DNA of 64,000 nucleotides, from positions 6,200,001 through 6,264,000 of the forward strand of contig NC_039509.1 of assembly GCF_003672135.1 (NCBI RefSeq). Direction: 5' to 3'. Position 1 is the first letter of the stretch. Every line of letters begins with the position of its first letter. The notes below the pieces were generated by a model, which was not told the origin of the DNA, searched no databases, and saw only the letters and a list, made by a program, of their open reading frames with translations. Of the stretch, positions 25,701-40,700 are shown piece after piece. This stretch comes from Ooceraea biroi. Lineage: Eukaryota > Arthropoda > Insecta > Hymenoptera > Formicidae. The position numbers were made by a program, and so were the translations under genes.

Positions 25701-28700
25701 TTTAATATTTAATAACATATTAATAATATTAATTGCAACCAATTTATATTAAAAACAAATGGAATCACTAAAGCGAATCTCTTTCAATCATTTATAACGC
25801 AGCATATTATACCGTATAACAGAGATGGAAAATTTATCATGATTCGTAATATTACATATTCTCCAATAATTTATTAAAAAATTATAAAATATATAATATT
25901 TGTTACAAAGCATCTTTTCACTATCTTGGATGTAATGTCACAAAAAAGTTATGACTCTTCCAGTCGAGAGCAGAATTTTTTATGAACCACTCATTAGTAA
26001 TTCCAACTGTGCTCGGAAAGATCAAAGAGAGCATCTACCACTTTACTAACGCATGTGAATGCGTTTTGCTAACACGTGAAATTTCGTATGAAATTCATCG
26101 GTTGACGTCACGAAAGGTCAATTTAACTGCGCGCAATACACTTTGCCTGAATGGTGCTTAAAGCTGAAAATCTTTTTTGCGACTATCGAAGCGAACGAAT
26201 GGACCAAAAGAGATAAGATGAGTGCTCGTTACACAAGGAAACTGTCAATATTCCGAGTTGGAGTCGCATGAATGCACGCCGCGAACGTAACGACGCAAGA
26301 GAGACGATCATTCCCAATAGGAACATAAATTTCAGGGGCACTTGCACTCGCACCTGGTTAAGTCCGAGGGCGGTGTACAACCCTGCAATGAAGTATCCAT
26401 CGTCTAAACCCCGAACACGGACACGGACAAAATTATCAACCCCCGAAGGGTCATAATTCCTGCAACTATCTTACAGAACGTATTGTCCAGTGAATTATAT
26501 AGCGATACACGGTATGTGTACGGTTGCATTATTACATGTACAGTACTTCGTACACTCGATATAAATCGTTATAATAACTATCATCGTATCAAAAACACGG
26601 TTGATCTCAATGAAATCCTCGTAGCCGGGACGAAGAACGCATGATTCTCGCCGATAACGAATAAAACGCGTTTGGAATAAATCGGGCGCGATAGAAAGCA
26701 GGTTTGCGAGTGAAGACAAAGAGACGTCTTGGTAGACTCCATTACCTCTCGCTCTCCGTCTCCGCACGAGACGTAGGTGCGAGAAAAATGCTCCGGGATA
26801 AAGTAAAAGTCGCGCACGGTAGGGAGAAGGGTAGCGGCGTGACAGCGCTCACGAGGGATGCTCGATTTAACCTCGCCAGAGTAAGGAAGAGGAATCGATG
26901 GCTTGCACATTCAAAAGATAAATCCTCGATAACCAAGGACAACCCTCGCTTGAGCCAATAAGAGAGGAACGAAAATAACGCTCTCGCCCTTAGCGATTTA
27001 ACTCTTGTTTCCATTGTAGCGCACGTGATCGTGATAAGATCAGCATTTCATTTGGGAAACGACGCGTTTATCTCAATAGCGCGTAACGCTACCGGTGTCA
27101 CCTACCACAGTAAAAGATGATCAGTGCCGCATTAAACGAAACATTCCCATTCGTGCTCATCGTAGCTTTGTAACGCAAGAAAAAATTTTACGAGAAGGTT
27201 CGTATGCTTGGTTGAAAATTGCGTAATTTTTTGGAGAATATAAACTTAAATATGTGATCGTTACGGCAAGAAAAAAATCGTGCGAAGATTGAAGAAGTAG
27301 TAAGAGAAAGTACAAAGTTCGAGTCGGAATAGATCGTTTCATCTCAAGAAAGTAAATCCACCGAAAAAGGTTTCCTACCCTTTACCCAGTCACGCACATT
27401 GCCAGACATTTTTCGTACGAATCACTCAGAAGCGCATATATATATGCTAACGGATAAAACTAGCACAGAGCAAATACCTTACAAGCGCGATCCAATTTCG
27501 TTGGAATAAACTCGCGTTTCGGGTCACTTCCATGCATATGTACAGGAAATGCAATATTTTTCAAAAAGAAGGAGCACAACATCCATTGTTCATTAAAACT
27601 TTTTCAGGCAAATGCATTAAAAGTACTGCTTGATTTAACGTATTTGATCAATTTTAATTAAACTTGCTTAATTTCAACGAAACTTTCAAATTTTACGTCA
27701 GAAAAATAACGCAAACGAGAATTCGTCGTAAAAGGGAAAAACTAGAGGAAGAAAAGAATGAACCTTATATTCATTATAAAGTCTACGATCTAGCTAAAAG
27801 GTTTTGCATCTCGCAAAATTCGTCAGTAGGGTTAAAGTGACGCTCTTACGGAATGATCCATTTGGCTAGTGGATGCCGCAACGAAGAACGAACGGAAAGA
27901 TGCCGGATGCAGCGCGCGACGACAAGACTGAAGCGATGAGAGTGCGAGGAAGGCGGAAAGCGAAATGGCAGCATTTCATCTTACGCCGTGAAGACAATAT
28001 CGCTCAAAGGCACTTTAAAAGTTCGGTAATAGGACGCACTATCCTCTCGAACGACCGTATGCAGCCCGTGCGAAGCTCGCTTTCTCTTCAACTTCTATCT
28101 TTCTTCTTTTCATCTGATCTCGAGTGTCTGCATCCGTCTCAAAGTACGCTAATCTGCGCATTCCTTTCGTCGACGCTCTTTTTGAACTCATTCTATTCAA
28201 ACATGAATCTTAAGAATTGGTCACGGGCTCATTGTTCAGCGATCAGTTTCTGCAACGAAGCGTCGTGTAAAATATGAAGCTCTCTATTTCGATTTGTTCC
28301 CCCGTATCGCTCAATTTAATCGGGCTGCCTGATTAATTCATTTTGCCGAAATTTTACTGCACAGGATTATAAACGCAGAAATGAATTATGGAGCACTCGA
28401 TACGCGAGAGCGGCAGCGTAATGCAGCGCAGCCTGTTTCACGGTAATGCCATTACTAACCATCCAGCGGAGCTTCACGAGAGCCACTAGGCCCGCGGTGG
28501 ACGGGCATTAATTTTTCTCACCGCGCCCAAACCTGCTCCGACGTTATTTACTGGAGCGAAACCGAGAAAAACGAGGTAATAGTCGTGGCGAGAGCCGTGC
28601 GTTGCTGCATCGGTTGGGAACAACGCCGCCGGCCAACCGCGAGACGAGCGACGTGGAGCGCCGCTAGAAGGGCCTTCTGCCATTTCGTAAATCAGCTTGG

Positions 28701-31700
28701 CGAGCTAAAAGCTTTGCCTGAAGTCGGTGCACCATGAAAAGATCTAATGTGTGCACCGTACGATACGCCCGCGGTCTTGCGACTAAAAAGACGCCTCGCG
28801 TTTAATTCATGCCGGTTACTTTTACGCGACGACAAAGTCGCGGCATTACGTGCCTCAGTTTACGAGAGCACGCGGACCGTTGATACCAACGACGAGGAAT
28901 TCGAGCTTTTGGTTCTTCGATCGGCATATTATTGCGAAATTTCCTCACGTGCCATCTATATCTTCGCCGTGCAGCCGCGCGTCTTCATGAGAATATTAAT
29001 TGTCCGTTGGTTTCGACGCGGAGCCATAATAAAGAAAGTTGCCTTCTCTGCTATCCCATTATAGCCAACCAGGTGTGGCTAATAGAAGGTAAATGGAATT
29101 AAAACTCATGTTAAACGCTAAAAGTTCGTTAACTTTTGATTTAATCGTGTTAACCACTTTTTACTTGCAGCTAAATTTGATTCCGTCACCACGTAACAAA
29201 CTTCGGAGAGTCTGCTGATCGTCGCGCGATTAATCGCTCAAATATGCACGTGTTACAGATTCTCAGCAGGCGTTTGAATTATATAACTCTTATTTTCAAT
29301 TCGCGAATGCGTAACGAGGCAACAAAAGTTGCTCGCAAACTAGCGGAAGCCAAGCTTCGGTTTAAGCTCGCCGCTGTCTCATCAATTATATCCGTCGCCT
29401 TTGCATCAAAATTTATCTCTTGCACTATCCTTATAAATTATATTCGCGTTCTCGGAAACTTAATCCTCTCCATAACAAGTAGCTCGCGTATTTACTCCGC
29501 GGTGCATTGCGCGAGCACGATCACGGCCGATTATTCTCTCCTCCGACCATTGTTCTTTGCAGTTTCCTCGCGTATTGTTTTCATTTATACCTTGGAGAGT
29601 ATTAACAATGTACTCTCGATGGTAGCTGCATCTCCGTGAATCGATCGCAGTTTCGTACCCGCGAATACCGCTACACCACGGTAGGATTCGTCGATTGCTT
29701 CTATCGCACGTTTAAATGAAATATTCCGAATACGTAATCTACAGATACACACATACGTGATACGATTCTATAACTATGTGTGTATATGTCAATGTGTACA
29801 TGCACGGCCGAAATCTGCTGAAAAGCAGACACGCGTTTTCTACCTCGTGGCGCTTTGTTACATCGTCAAGCTGAATCAAAAATCGAGACTGCGATACGGG
29901 GAAAATTCCCCGTACGCGTCAAGAGAGCCCTGCGAACCTATTTCTATACTCCCGTGTAACCGCGCGCTCAATTCGAGAAAAAAAAAATATATATATATAT
30001 ACGTACGCGCGGTGTAAAGAAAAATGGAATATGAAACAGCAAAATGAGTGATCGTCGTGGCACGGTTCAGCTATCACACGTATAATGCATTTCTACCGGC
30101 TACGCGCCACACACATCCGCATCAATTGACCAACGAAGGTTCGCGTTTGCGAATACGCAATGTGCATCCGCGCGTACACACGTGTACACGTCATATCCTC
30201 TCTCTCCCTCTCTCTCTCGTTCCGTATATACTCGTAGTACATGCTCATGCATTTATTTATGGAAGATTGTGGGGGGTCGACTGAGCAGATGCAGCGTCGC
30301 GACAAAATCGCGCAGTTCCGAACCGACACCGCTATCGTCACGAGAGAAGACTCGATTTACATACGCAACTTTTGCAGTTTAACGCGCAAATACGCGCGGC
30401 CGTACATAGGTACATACATCATACACGTGGTGAACTCTCAGCCGGCGGAGAGACGGACGTACCCCTTTTGCGGTTGCTGTTTGCATTTCAGGAAGCTGCT
30501 TCCGTTTCCGCGCGGTTCGGCCGCGCTTTAACCCTGTTCGTTTGCTGCCGCAGCGAGAGTGGAAAAACAACTGTGATCATTGATACGATTTTGACGAGAT
30601 ACAAAGCGATAACTCAAGCACATCGCGTTGCACGCGTTAAATGAACAATTTGCTTCCTCATGATTGCCTCATGATTGGAATTGCGGGTTTCACGATCGGC
30701 ATTTGAGATGCGAAGGAAAGTAAAATATTATGTACATCAGAATTAAATTAATTAATAAATACGATAACACACACACACAGGAATAAGAGAAAAAGGGAAA
30801 GAGAGGCAAATAACAACGATCCATTAGCGTAATGTCGCCTTAAATAAATCGAGAACGAAGTAACGCGCCGGTGATAAAACGATAAAATCCAAATGCGGTC
30901 ATCTTACTGTTAATTAATGGACACCGTTGGGAACAACTGATTAATAATTCGCAATGAAACGGGTACTTGCAACGCCCACGCTCATAACGGGCATCGTGCT
31001 AATGGATCGTTGTTATTTGGCGCGATCAAGCGACTCCACGTGCGACAACGTTAACGAGATATTAAATGATAGCGGTCGCACGCAAAGCTGTCGCCAAACG
31101 CGCGAGTATGGTTGTTACCACTTGACATATTTCAGCTATTATAGTTATATGAACGATTTCCTGGTGCGGCTAACAACACGACGGATTAATATTTAGTTCT
31201 CCTTACAGGATCTCTCTTTTGATCGTATTTTCATTCTCTCCGAAAACAGAAATATGCTCTTCTAAATGCTTTCTTAAAAGTTATATATCTAAGAATAATA
31301 TGTCACATCTGGTATGTAAAGGAGAAACTATTCTTGCCATTTCAAATATTTTTACACAATAATTATGGGTTCATATATGTCATGTCAAGACGCATTACAA
31401 TTTCATGGTAATGAAAAATTTCGTGAGGTACGACGATGGGATATTAAGGGAGGAACTGAAGGCAAGAATCTCGTTTCCGCGAGTCAGCAAATTAGGGCGT
31501 ATTTTAACGTTGGCCCCTGAGAAATTAGTATCCTCGCTACTGGCATAGGAATCCCTCCCGAGATAGCTAGTTCAATGTTGAACGCTTGGGCGCGATAATT
31601 ATACGCTTCTGGGACGCTGCGTTTCCCGTGAATGCGATTAACTCCCGGTATTTCGGCATCGGACTTAATCTGCGCGTTATCATCTAGATTACGCAGCGCG

Positions 31701-34700
31701 AGGACTAGCCGTGCGTACCAAATCTCAATCTTCCGTGATTTGCCGGCTCGATCCCACGCGTTCGAATATCGCTGGGTAATACACGCGCGAATTGAATTGC
31801 ATTAACAAGTTTGCACAGTGTAACAACACAGAATTACTCTATCGAAATATGATAGTCGAGATAAGTGCACGATGTAACATAAATCCTACTTGAATTTACT
31901 CGATTCACGATCTGTTATAAAATCTTCATTTGTGTTGCAACTTTGTAATGTTACGCTAATTACTACTAGTTTAAATAAATCATAATTACTTAATTAATAA
32001 TTAATTAATTATTAATTCCTGAGATTAAATGTAAAAATCCTTGATTTAAAAACAAAACAAACTATGCTCAAAATATTTATTCTTTTCCTAATCAAGACAC
32101 CAAGTTCGCGTTAATCCAAGATATTGTGTACACAGGATCGTGCAAAAGAAGGGACTTTTAACGCGAAGAAATCTGTGACGTGAAATGCTCGTCAACCGAA
32201 GATACAGATAAAATTACATCGACACAAGAACTGCTCAAACTCGTCAGCACGTCGTTTCCGATTTCTTGCATCTCTATCTTCCCTCGCTGGCTGGAACGCT
32301 GATGCACCTGTAACCATCCCGCGAGGATCGCGCGGTGTGCTCGCACAAAATTCCTAGAGAAAATCGCCGACTCGCGTGCTCAGCTACGTCTAGCATTTTA
32401 ATGGACGTTCACGTTAATAATGCCACCGGTAGTGCAAGCACTTTCCGAGTTTACCGCGCGCTAGCTCACGGAGCACGGTAAGAAACCCTAACATCGAATA
32501 CGATAAGGGACGGAGAACGATCACAGCCATTACGAAAGATAAAGCGTGCGCGTCGTGATGGTGGCACTAAGGTATCCGAAATTACGCCGGTATAACAAAC
32601 AACCGTAACAGTTGGAGAATAACGTTTACTCGACTTGGGTCTCTCTTTCCCGCGGGAATCCCGCACATTGGAAAGGAAAAGCTCCCGCGTCGCGGTCAGT
32701 CAACGGTGAAAATTCGTCGCGCCGATAGCAAGTGCGGAGCGGCGCGTTTATGCGGCATTATGAGGCGTAATCGAATGCACGACGGCTATCACGAAAATGT
32801 GAGAAAAACGTAATCACCCGATGCGATGAAGGTGGCTCCCATTGTTTCATCAAGATAATGTCCTCGGATTACTCCTCTTGTTCTCCCCCGTCCCGTGATG
32901 ACACCCGCCGAAGAGATTCATGCTAGGAATTCGACGATGTAATTTCGCGTGAACGACATGTTGGAATTTGCGCAAGCGTTCTTTTGTCACCGGCGATATC
33001 ACTATGACGGATTCTAGGCTACGAGCGCAAGCTGCGCCACTTTGCAGCGATAAGAGCCCCGACATCGCGTCATTACTGCGTGATCGATCATACGCGCGAC
33101 TTGGACTCTACATGCAAACACTATTATGCCTGTAATATCGGAAATAAAATGCTGCAATTCCTTGATGTATTCCATACGAGTGCGCTACGATATTACTCGT
33201 CCAGGAGTAATTAACCCTAATTACAACCTTTGTTAATTTGTCAAACGTTCTTAAGACATTTTTCTTTCAGAATATGTAAACCAAGAAGAACGATGAAGCA
33301 CTGCAGCCCTATTGACAAGAGATTTAGTGCAACCAGTTCTCCGACCCATAATAGTAAAAATTACGACTTCTGGATACGCCATAATGAGACCGGGGAGCGG
33401 AGAAAGGTATCGAGCGAGGAAAAAGAAATCAACTGCTGAAGCGAAGCGAACTTCTCTTTGTAAATAAGCGTAACGGCTGGCTGCGGGACCGATCACGAGA
33501 TTGTGTTATAAGGATTTCCAGAGCGCTTGGTATTGGCAAGCTTTGATTTATTTCAGCTAACTGAGATGGGAGCATCGAAACGTGCATGGCGAAAGAAAGC
33601 GCAAGGAGGAAACGCAGAAAGAGCGGGTGGTGACCCGTACTCAAGTACGTTTTCCTTCCTCTTCTCTACGGGGAAACTCTGGGATTGCATAAGCTGCTAT
33701 TAGAGTCCACCTACACACGTTTCTCGGATCTCGAATTTATAACGGAACGTCGTCTGCGTTCGAGTGCGGTTTTGCGACCAACTCCGAAAATCCACGTACG
33801 ACGCGTATGATCCTCCAGAAGCGAAATCCCCCAACACTTTGTCCCGTGCTGATCGCTTGAATATTCTTCTCGGCGATCTCGGCGCTTGGACGCGTTGTGG
33901 CTGAACGATATACGTATCGCATCCAGAAATTTCAACATTCCTAAGCTCGTCGGGATGACGAAATCCTCTTCCACGAGTATTAAATTGAATAAAAATGAAA
34001 AATCGAGGAAAACCCACACACTGTCGCTATTCGTCGACAAGTGTGATTGATCAAACGAGAGCATTAAAAAAGATGTAGATATTTCGAGATTTCTCTCTCT
34101 TTCTTTCTCTGTATCGTTTTATTTTACGTAATTCTTCGATCATTCCATACATGTATTATTTTGTACGACGATGAAGAAATTTTCTCTCTCTCTCGTGGTA
34201 CAATTTTGCATTATTTTTTGCCGTACTAATATCAATCGACGGACCATTATGGAAACCCAATTAAAACGTGACTCGGAGGCTCACAAAGTTCACGATGCCA
34301 AAGCTCGACGTAGACGATGGCGAAACGAGAGTCCGGGTGCTGCTGGCACAAGCAGTTTACGCCCTCGAAAAAGCCGCCGTCACTCGTGGAATATAAGTTC
34401 CTAACTATCTGAACGGTTGCCAGAAATAAAGCTCCGGACAATACCGCCGACCAGAAATTATTTCTTAAGTTTTGCGGCGCAACTTTATTTTTATGTAAGC
34501 CGCTTTTCGATGTTACAGCTTCAAGGCTTACGGCTGAATAAACAATGCGTCCTCATTCACGCGCGAGCAGTACAAAGACAACTGATCGGAAAAACAACCA
34601 CGACGATTTGATTAATAGATGAGAACGAAGGGAAAGTAATGCCACAATAATAAACGATGCCGCTGGCCATCGCAACTTTTACGGATCATTATAGAAATCT

Positions 34701-37700
34701 GCATGCGGTAAAGAGCAGACCGACGACCAAGTTAAATGCAGAAGCGTGCGAGGAAAGCTCAGAAAAAAGAAAACTCTTCTCAAGAACTCTCGGCACTGAC
34801 AAGCGCATCTGCGCGTCCTCAAAGGAAATCATTACCCGCGATTTTCACAGTTTATTCAAGAACGAAGTGATAAATTTTGCAAGACGATATTACGTATGTA
34901 AAAATCCGGTATGAATACCGCGAAATTTTGTGACGCATAAATTATAGAACGTAAATACAGATACGAAGAATGCTACGTAAAATAAATGAATTCACGTCAG
35001 GGACTATTGGCAATGCGCGACGAGATACTTCGGCTTAAACTGTTTCGATCAATTCCATAAGGATCGCGCATTTATTCCCCGAGATTTTTAACGTATAACA
35101 AAAATTTCTCCTAGAGAAATTTCCTCTATCGATATTCAGCTGAAATTTTCAGCGTGAAAATTATGGTAAAATGATACACTTGAACGAACTTTGGCAAGTT
35201 AAAACAAAAGCTGAACGGTATGTAGAAAAATAATATATCGCAATCGTTCGTTCCACCATTTGAGTTCACGAAATGCTCCGTTTATTTCACAGAACGCAGA
35301 ATTTGTTTCGACCTATACTTATTCCACTAGATATTTCATAACCCTCTACGGTGCAGCTACGATGACTGAAAAATATTTCGATATCTGTATACTCATTGAT
35401 TTCATTTATGCGATACTTTATCCTCTTTATTCTTTTTCTCATTTTTTCTCAGCTTTTCTATTTTTACTGTCTTAATCTCGTTCTTTTTATCATTTTATTA
35501 TTATATTGTACTTTTCGTTTTCAGTGTAATTTAACAATCTTCTCAGTAAGCAAAATGTGTGCAATCTGCCAGCAGATTGGCAACAGATTACTGCAGAAGT
35601 TGATAGCAAATTGGCATCCGTTATGTCCGCATTAGGATAGTGATCTGCCAGCAGAGCCTGCTAACGGACTCTGACAGCAGATTGGCGGTAGAAACCGAGC
35701 AGGATCTGTTAACATCTGACGGCAGATTGACGGCAGAAACCGAACAGAATCTGCAGCTTTTGGCCATTCATATTTACGATATATTAAAGCATGTGTTTAC
35801 TTTTAACACACTATAAATTGTTAAAAGAACGCATTTGTTTGTTTGTTAAATTAAAGTACATTTGGCTTGATGTGTCTTTCTGACAGTTCGTTGCATAATC
35901 TCTCTCTTATTGTTAATTTATTCTAATCTGAAGTCCGAATTTTGCTTTCGAACTTCAGATTGCTCGTGGCGTGCGTGAACTACATGGACGTTGTCCATGG
36001 GAGCCTCCGTGCCGCAAGAGCAAACATTTTCAGAAAAATTAATATTATCATGCCAAGGCGCGTATATTAACTTATATAACTGTTAGGCTAAATCTTAACA
36101 TCGAGTAAGAACTCGACGTGTGCAGCGCATAGCGGTGCGGAGCGAAAACACATATTCATAGCCGTGTAAATTTAAATACTGTCAAAAGCTGCAGATCCTG
36201 TTCGGTTTCTGCTGCCAATCTGCTGTTAGATTCCGCGCGCGCAGATCCTGCTCGGTTTCTGCTGCCAATCTGCCGTTAGATTCCGCGTGCGCAAATCTTG
36301 CTCGGTTTCCGTCGACAATCCGACTTCAAGCCATGTTTGCAGATTCCGCTCGGTTTCTGCCGCCAATCTGTTCTTAGATTTTGTGAGCAAGCTCTGTTAC
36401 ATTTCTGGCACCAATTTGTCGAATTAATCGTTAATAACAACTTCTGTATCAAATTTGTTGTCTTTTGGCTGGCAATAGTTGATAGTAGATAGTTAGCATC
36501 ATCTGCTTTCGGCAGACTTGGCTATCTGGGTTAAGTGTGCCAAAATTTGTCAAATTAATCGTTTCAAGATACGTCAAATAAAACAAATCACAAATTAAGA
36601 AAATGGTATGTAAATATGACGGGAACGACGGAACTTTGAGAGTACAACATAAACTTCAAGAATATAATGCATTTCCCATCTAACTAGATGCATCTTTAGA
36701 TAAGCCAATAATTACATCCGCCATTGTGCAAATAAATTCCAGTATAATTGAGTTCTGAGGAGAACGACTTTTGAGGAGAACATAAACGGAAAAAGTTAAA
36801 TGTCGTTATGCATTGAGCAATAAAACTGCCAGGCTTAATCATCTCCAGGAAAAAACAATACTGCGCAGCTATGAGAAACAACTTTCTCAATTTTGTAACG
36901 TTTATATTATACTTCGCGACGCGTGGCATTTATGCTGACAGTATCGTGATTAATTCATACTTTATCCACGCGCATAATTATCATCGCGCGTTTGAATATA
37001 TAAATTCTGACCCCGCTGTAAGTGTTTCAAATTCTCTTTTCAAAGCGTGCTGGTCTCATTAATCTTGACCTAACTATTCGCCCAACTATTCGCGCTGCTA
37101 AAACCACCCTGCCGGTGAAAGTATCATCGAACACCTCTGGGATGAACGCCCGAATCTGTTCTTCAAGGTATCTATCAGTCTCACGTCAGTTATTAATCAA
37201 ATATGGCTGACAACCGCGATATTGCTTGCTATCAATCAATCATCAGCAGTCGGCCAAGCAGTCGCGAATTATCCGGCACGAGTCATGCATCAATGATAGA
37301 TGCTGATGAGTTCGCTATGTATTAGAGCGAGTTATACCTGACAGATTAAAGAAATCTTTCCAAAACCTTGGAAATTTTCGTATTTCGAGGAAAGGCAATG
37401 TCATCAGTGATTCCATCGTAATGTCTTCCTTCTTTCTCTTTGTTCAGTAAGTTCCTATGAAGTAGGGCAACTCCTGCGCGTTAGAGACTAGGATGTGTTA
37501 TCAATAATGAAAGAGAAGCAAAGACAAATGGATAAGAACAGAGAGGAAGAGAGAGCAGAAAGCAGCAAGAGACAGGGCTTCAATTAAGTGGCGCGTAGGG
37601 ACGTAGGGACGTAGACACCACGAGAGAACATCGTTACACCATCGAGATCGCCATTACGCCGCGAAGAGGACGACCCTAACGACGTGGCCGCCGTGATTTA

Positions 37701-40700
37701 TGGTCCGACGAAAACGCGCTGCGAGACACATGGATTATATCCACGAGGAGCAAGTTTCCGCAAGTGCTCTACAAGAGTAGATTAAGAGAATAATGCACTT
37801 GGCTTTTGTCATCTTTGCCTTCAGCTGAATCAGCCCCGCGTTTACGTTATTACGTCAACAACTACAAACTTTGCGAGACAAATATCGCCGGGGTGATTAT
37901 ACAAGGAACAAGAAGCTCTTCAAACTATATACCGTACAAAGTGCTTCGAAATTTCCTACACTTTCATTCATGGATTGTTTAAGCAACTCCGAATTGACTC
38001 ATCTTTGACAGTTGTTTAATGTCCAGCTTTGAGTAGATACCCTCGAGTATCTGGAGCAAAGCACAATGTACCTAAAATTAATTAAGAACGGAGAATCTAC
38101 GTTATCGATTTTCTGTTCGTAAATTAAATTTGAGAAAAATTAAGCCGTTTAATTGTTCATCACTGGAAGACTGCCAACGCTGTCAAAGTTGGATCGCGTT
38201 CTCCTTAGCCTGATCTCTCTATTATCCGCGATTTCCGATAGTTGCGCGGTATCTCCTACAAACGCATTGATTTACGGGCTGCGCTGCGGTCGTCAGATCA
38301 AAGTGCATATCGTTAGTGGTATGGGAAATAGCGGCTCTTGATTGCTTCGTGGCTGCCAAGCCTCCGGATGGTCAGATGAACACACATGCAATGACGCGCT
38401 CACTTACCTGACACCGCTAGATGGACAGTTCTGATTAATGGTGGATGAGCGCTGACTTGACACTCGTAAAGGCCAGTATCGCGTTCCGTAGCGGAGCGCA
38501 GTAGCAATCGCCAATCATTAGGCTTTTCAAAGGCCAGGGAAAATCTCGAATCGCTCGCATATGTGTCTAAACCAATGGTGAGCAAATGAAGCTCCTCTCC
38601 TCGTCTACGCACCCAGGATACCTGTAACAAAAAGAGAGTGGTTGAAATGATACAAAGATTCCATTCCGTGATACCTCTCCTCGCAAAGTCAGTTTCTGTG
38701 ATATTTAATCAGAAATCAGATAATAAAAAATAAGATGAGATCATCTTTTTATTAATAATTTGCTCGCAGTTCTGTTTCCGTTTTTAGAAAGGACAGAACA
38801 CGTTTCTGTTTTAGAAAGGAAAGAATCGACATTTTTTAGACGCCTGCTAGCGATCCCTCGAAAATTATTACCTCCGGACTCCGAAAAGTTGCTGGTTCGT
38901 CCTCCCGCCTCTCAGACTTTATACGCAGGAGAGTGCATACAAGGGACATTTATATGCGGTCGACTTTTGAGAGTGGACGTACAAGAGTAATCTTGCGCCT
39001 TTCGCAAGTGCGCCAAGAACACTTTACATAAATCATGTGCATCGAGAGCTAATGGAACAATATGCCATAAAAATATGATCGTGTTACCCGTGAATCACGA
39101 TAAGTTATACCATTAACGGCTGTTATCCGACGCAAATGTATGTCCGCACTTTTGAATCGATTATATCGCTCTGCCAAACATGAATTCGCTAAAACATGAA
39201 TGAAAACTCCCTCATGCGCGCAAACGCTTCTGACAGCTTCAAATAAACTTAACCAGGAACATAAACTTGCACAATGTATATTTTCGGGATTAATTTTCCT
39301 TATTAAAATAAAATACTAAAACAAAATCAGTGCCTCCACGATAATCTCATATTTCATAAAAATATAATTTAGACTCTTTTAGATATATATGTTTGTAATA
39401 CATTTTGTACAATAAATTGCTAATATAATTTTTGTGTCTCTTGCAAATTCTGATTAATACTATAAACGTAAACGCTGCATTCTTAATTAGGCATGTCATA
39501 TAAACTATGCAAATTAAAATCGACAGCACAACAGAGCTGTCTTCCGATAATACATTAGAGCAATTTATTTCGATACTTATGATCCGGTGAAAGTTTGATA
39601 ACGGAGAAGTTAAAGAATCGTTAGGCATCGCGGAAGCTGCCGTTTCAGCTGCAGAGTGCATCCTCAAAATAGAGAACAGCGGAAGGAATAGTCATTTGTC
39701 ATTATTATAAAGGACTCAGCAGTGAATAATTACATCTTAGCAGCTTTGTATCTATGTTGGCTGCGCAACATTTAACCCGGTACCTACGTGTCGCTCGGCG
39801 ACGTATCATTTAGCATCAAGCATAATATTAAGTTACGCGTTATGCACATACCAGGCTCACCCTGTGTAATTTCCCAAAATTATTCATATAAATTAAATAA
39901 CCGCATGCCGTACTCGCACTTGTATATATATAGGTAATTAGCATAGTTACGTATCGCTTGGCACGTTAAATAATAAGCGTGATTACTTGGTGTAAAATAT
40001 GTGGTGAAGTTACATTGCGAATGCGCTGGCCACCATTTATCGGATGGAGAGTCACCGCAAGGGGTAAAACGTTAGCGAAGTTTCGATTTTGCATTCATGC
40101 GTGCAGAAGACCGCATTCTCTCTGTCATCCGGTAAAGCGGGCCAGCCCGAGGTTCGCGCCCGTGCATTTATCACATGCAAATTGAGCCGCAAACCAAACG
40201 TCAAAGCAGCACGCAGCGAGCTCACATTCGCGTTACGACATGTGCGCACAGTTGCGCGCATTATTTCGGAAACCGTACGCGCGGTCGGCCTGATTGTCGT
40301 TCTCCAAATTATTTATCGGAATAATTGTCTTTGATTTCGGTTTATATCACGATTTAATCATATCTGGAATGCAATTCTGTTAAGATTTCTGCTTGAAATA
40401 TATCTCGTCTAACTCTCAGATACTGTTTAATTAATTTCACTCTAATTCACACGTGTTATGCTTGAGGATTAATTATATTCTTATTTGGAATGAAATACAT
40501 GCAACAAATTTGAAAACTCTAAATTTTTAATCCTATTTTTTATATTAATATAAATTTTTAATCTTTGACAAGTGATATCACTTTCTGGTCGATACAGATA
40601 GATGGATTATTCGCAAAGCATTTATGAATGCATTTGCTTGCACATAAGTATACGCGGATATTCACCAAATTAACAATTTATGTATTCAATTCAGTCGGTA

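Noticed and set aside
35930..35970. Short hairpin (AATCTGAAGT / ACTTCAGATT) as a possible microRNA precursor
   Set aside because: The stem is only about 14 bp with a small loop, too short for a miRNA precursor, and it sits in the centre of a repeat dyad.
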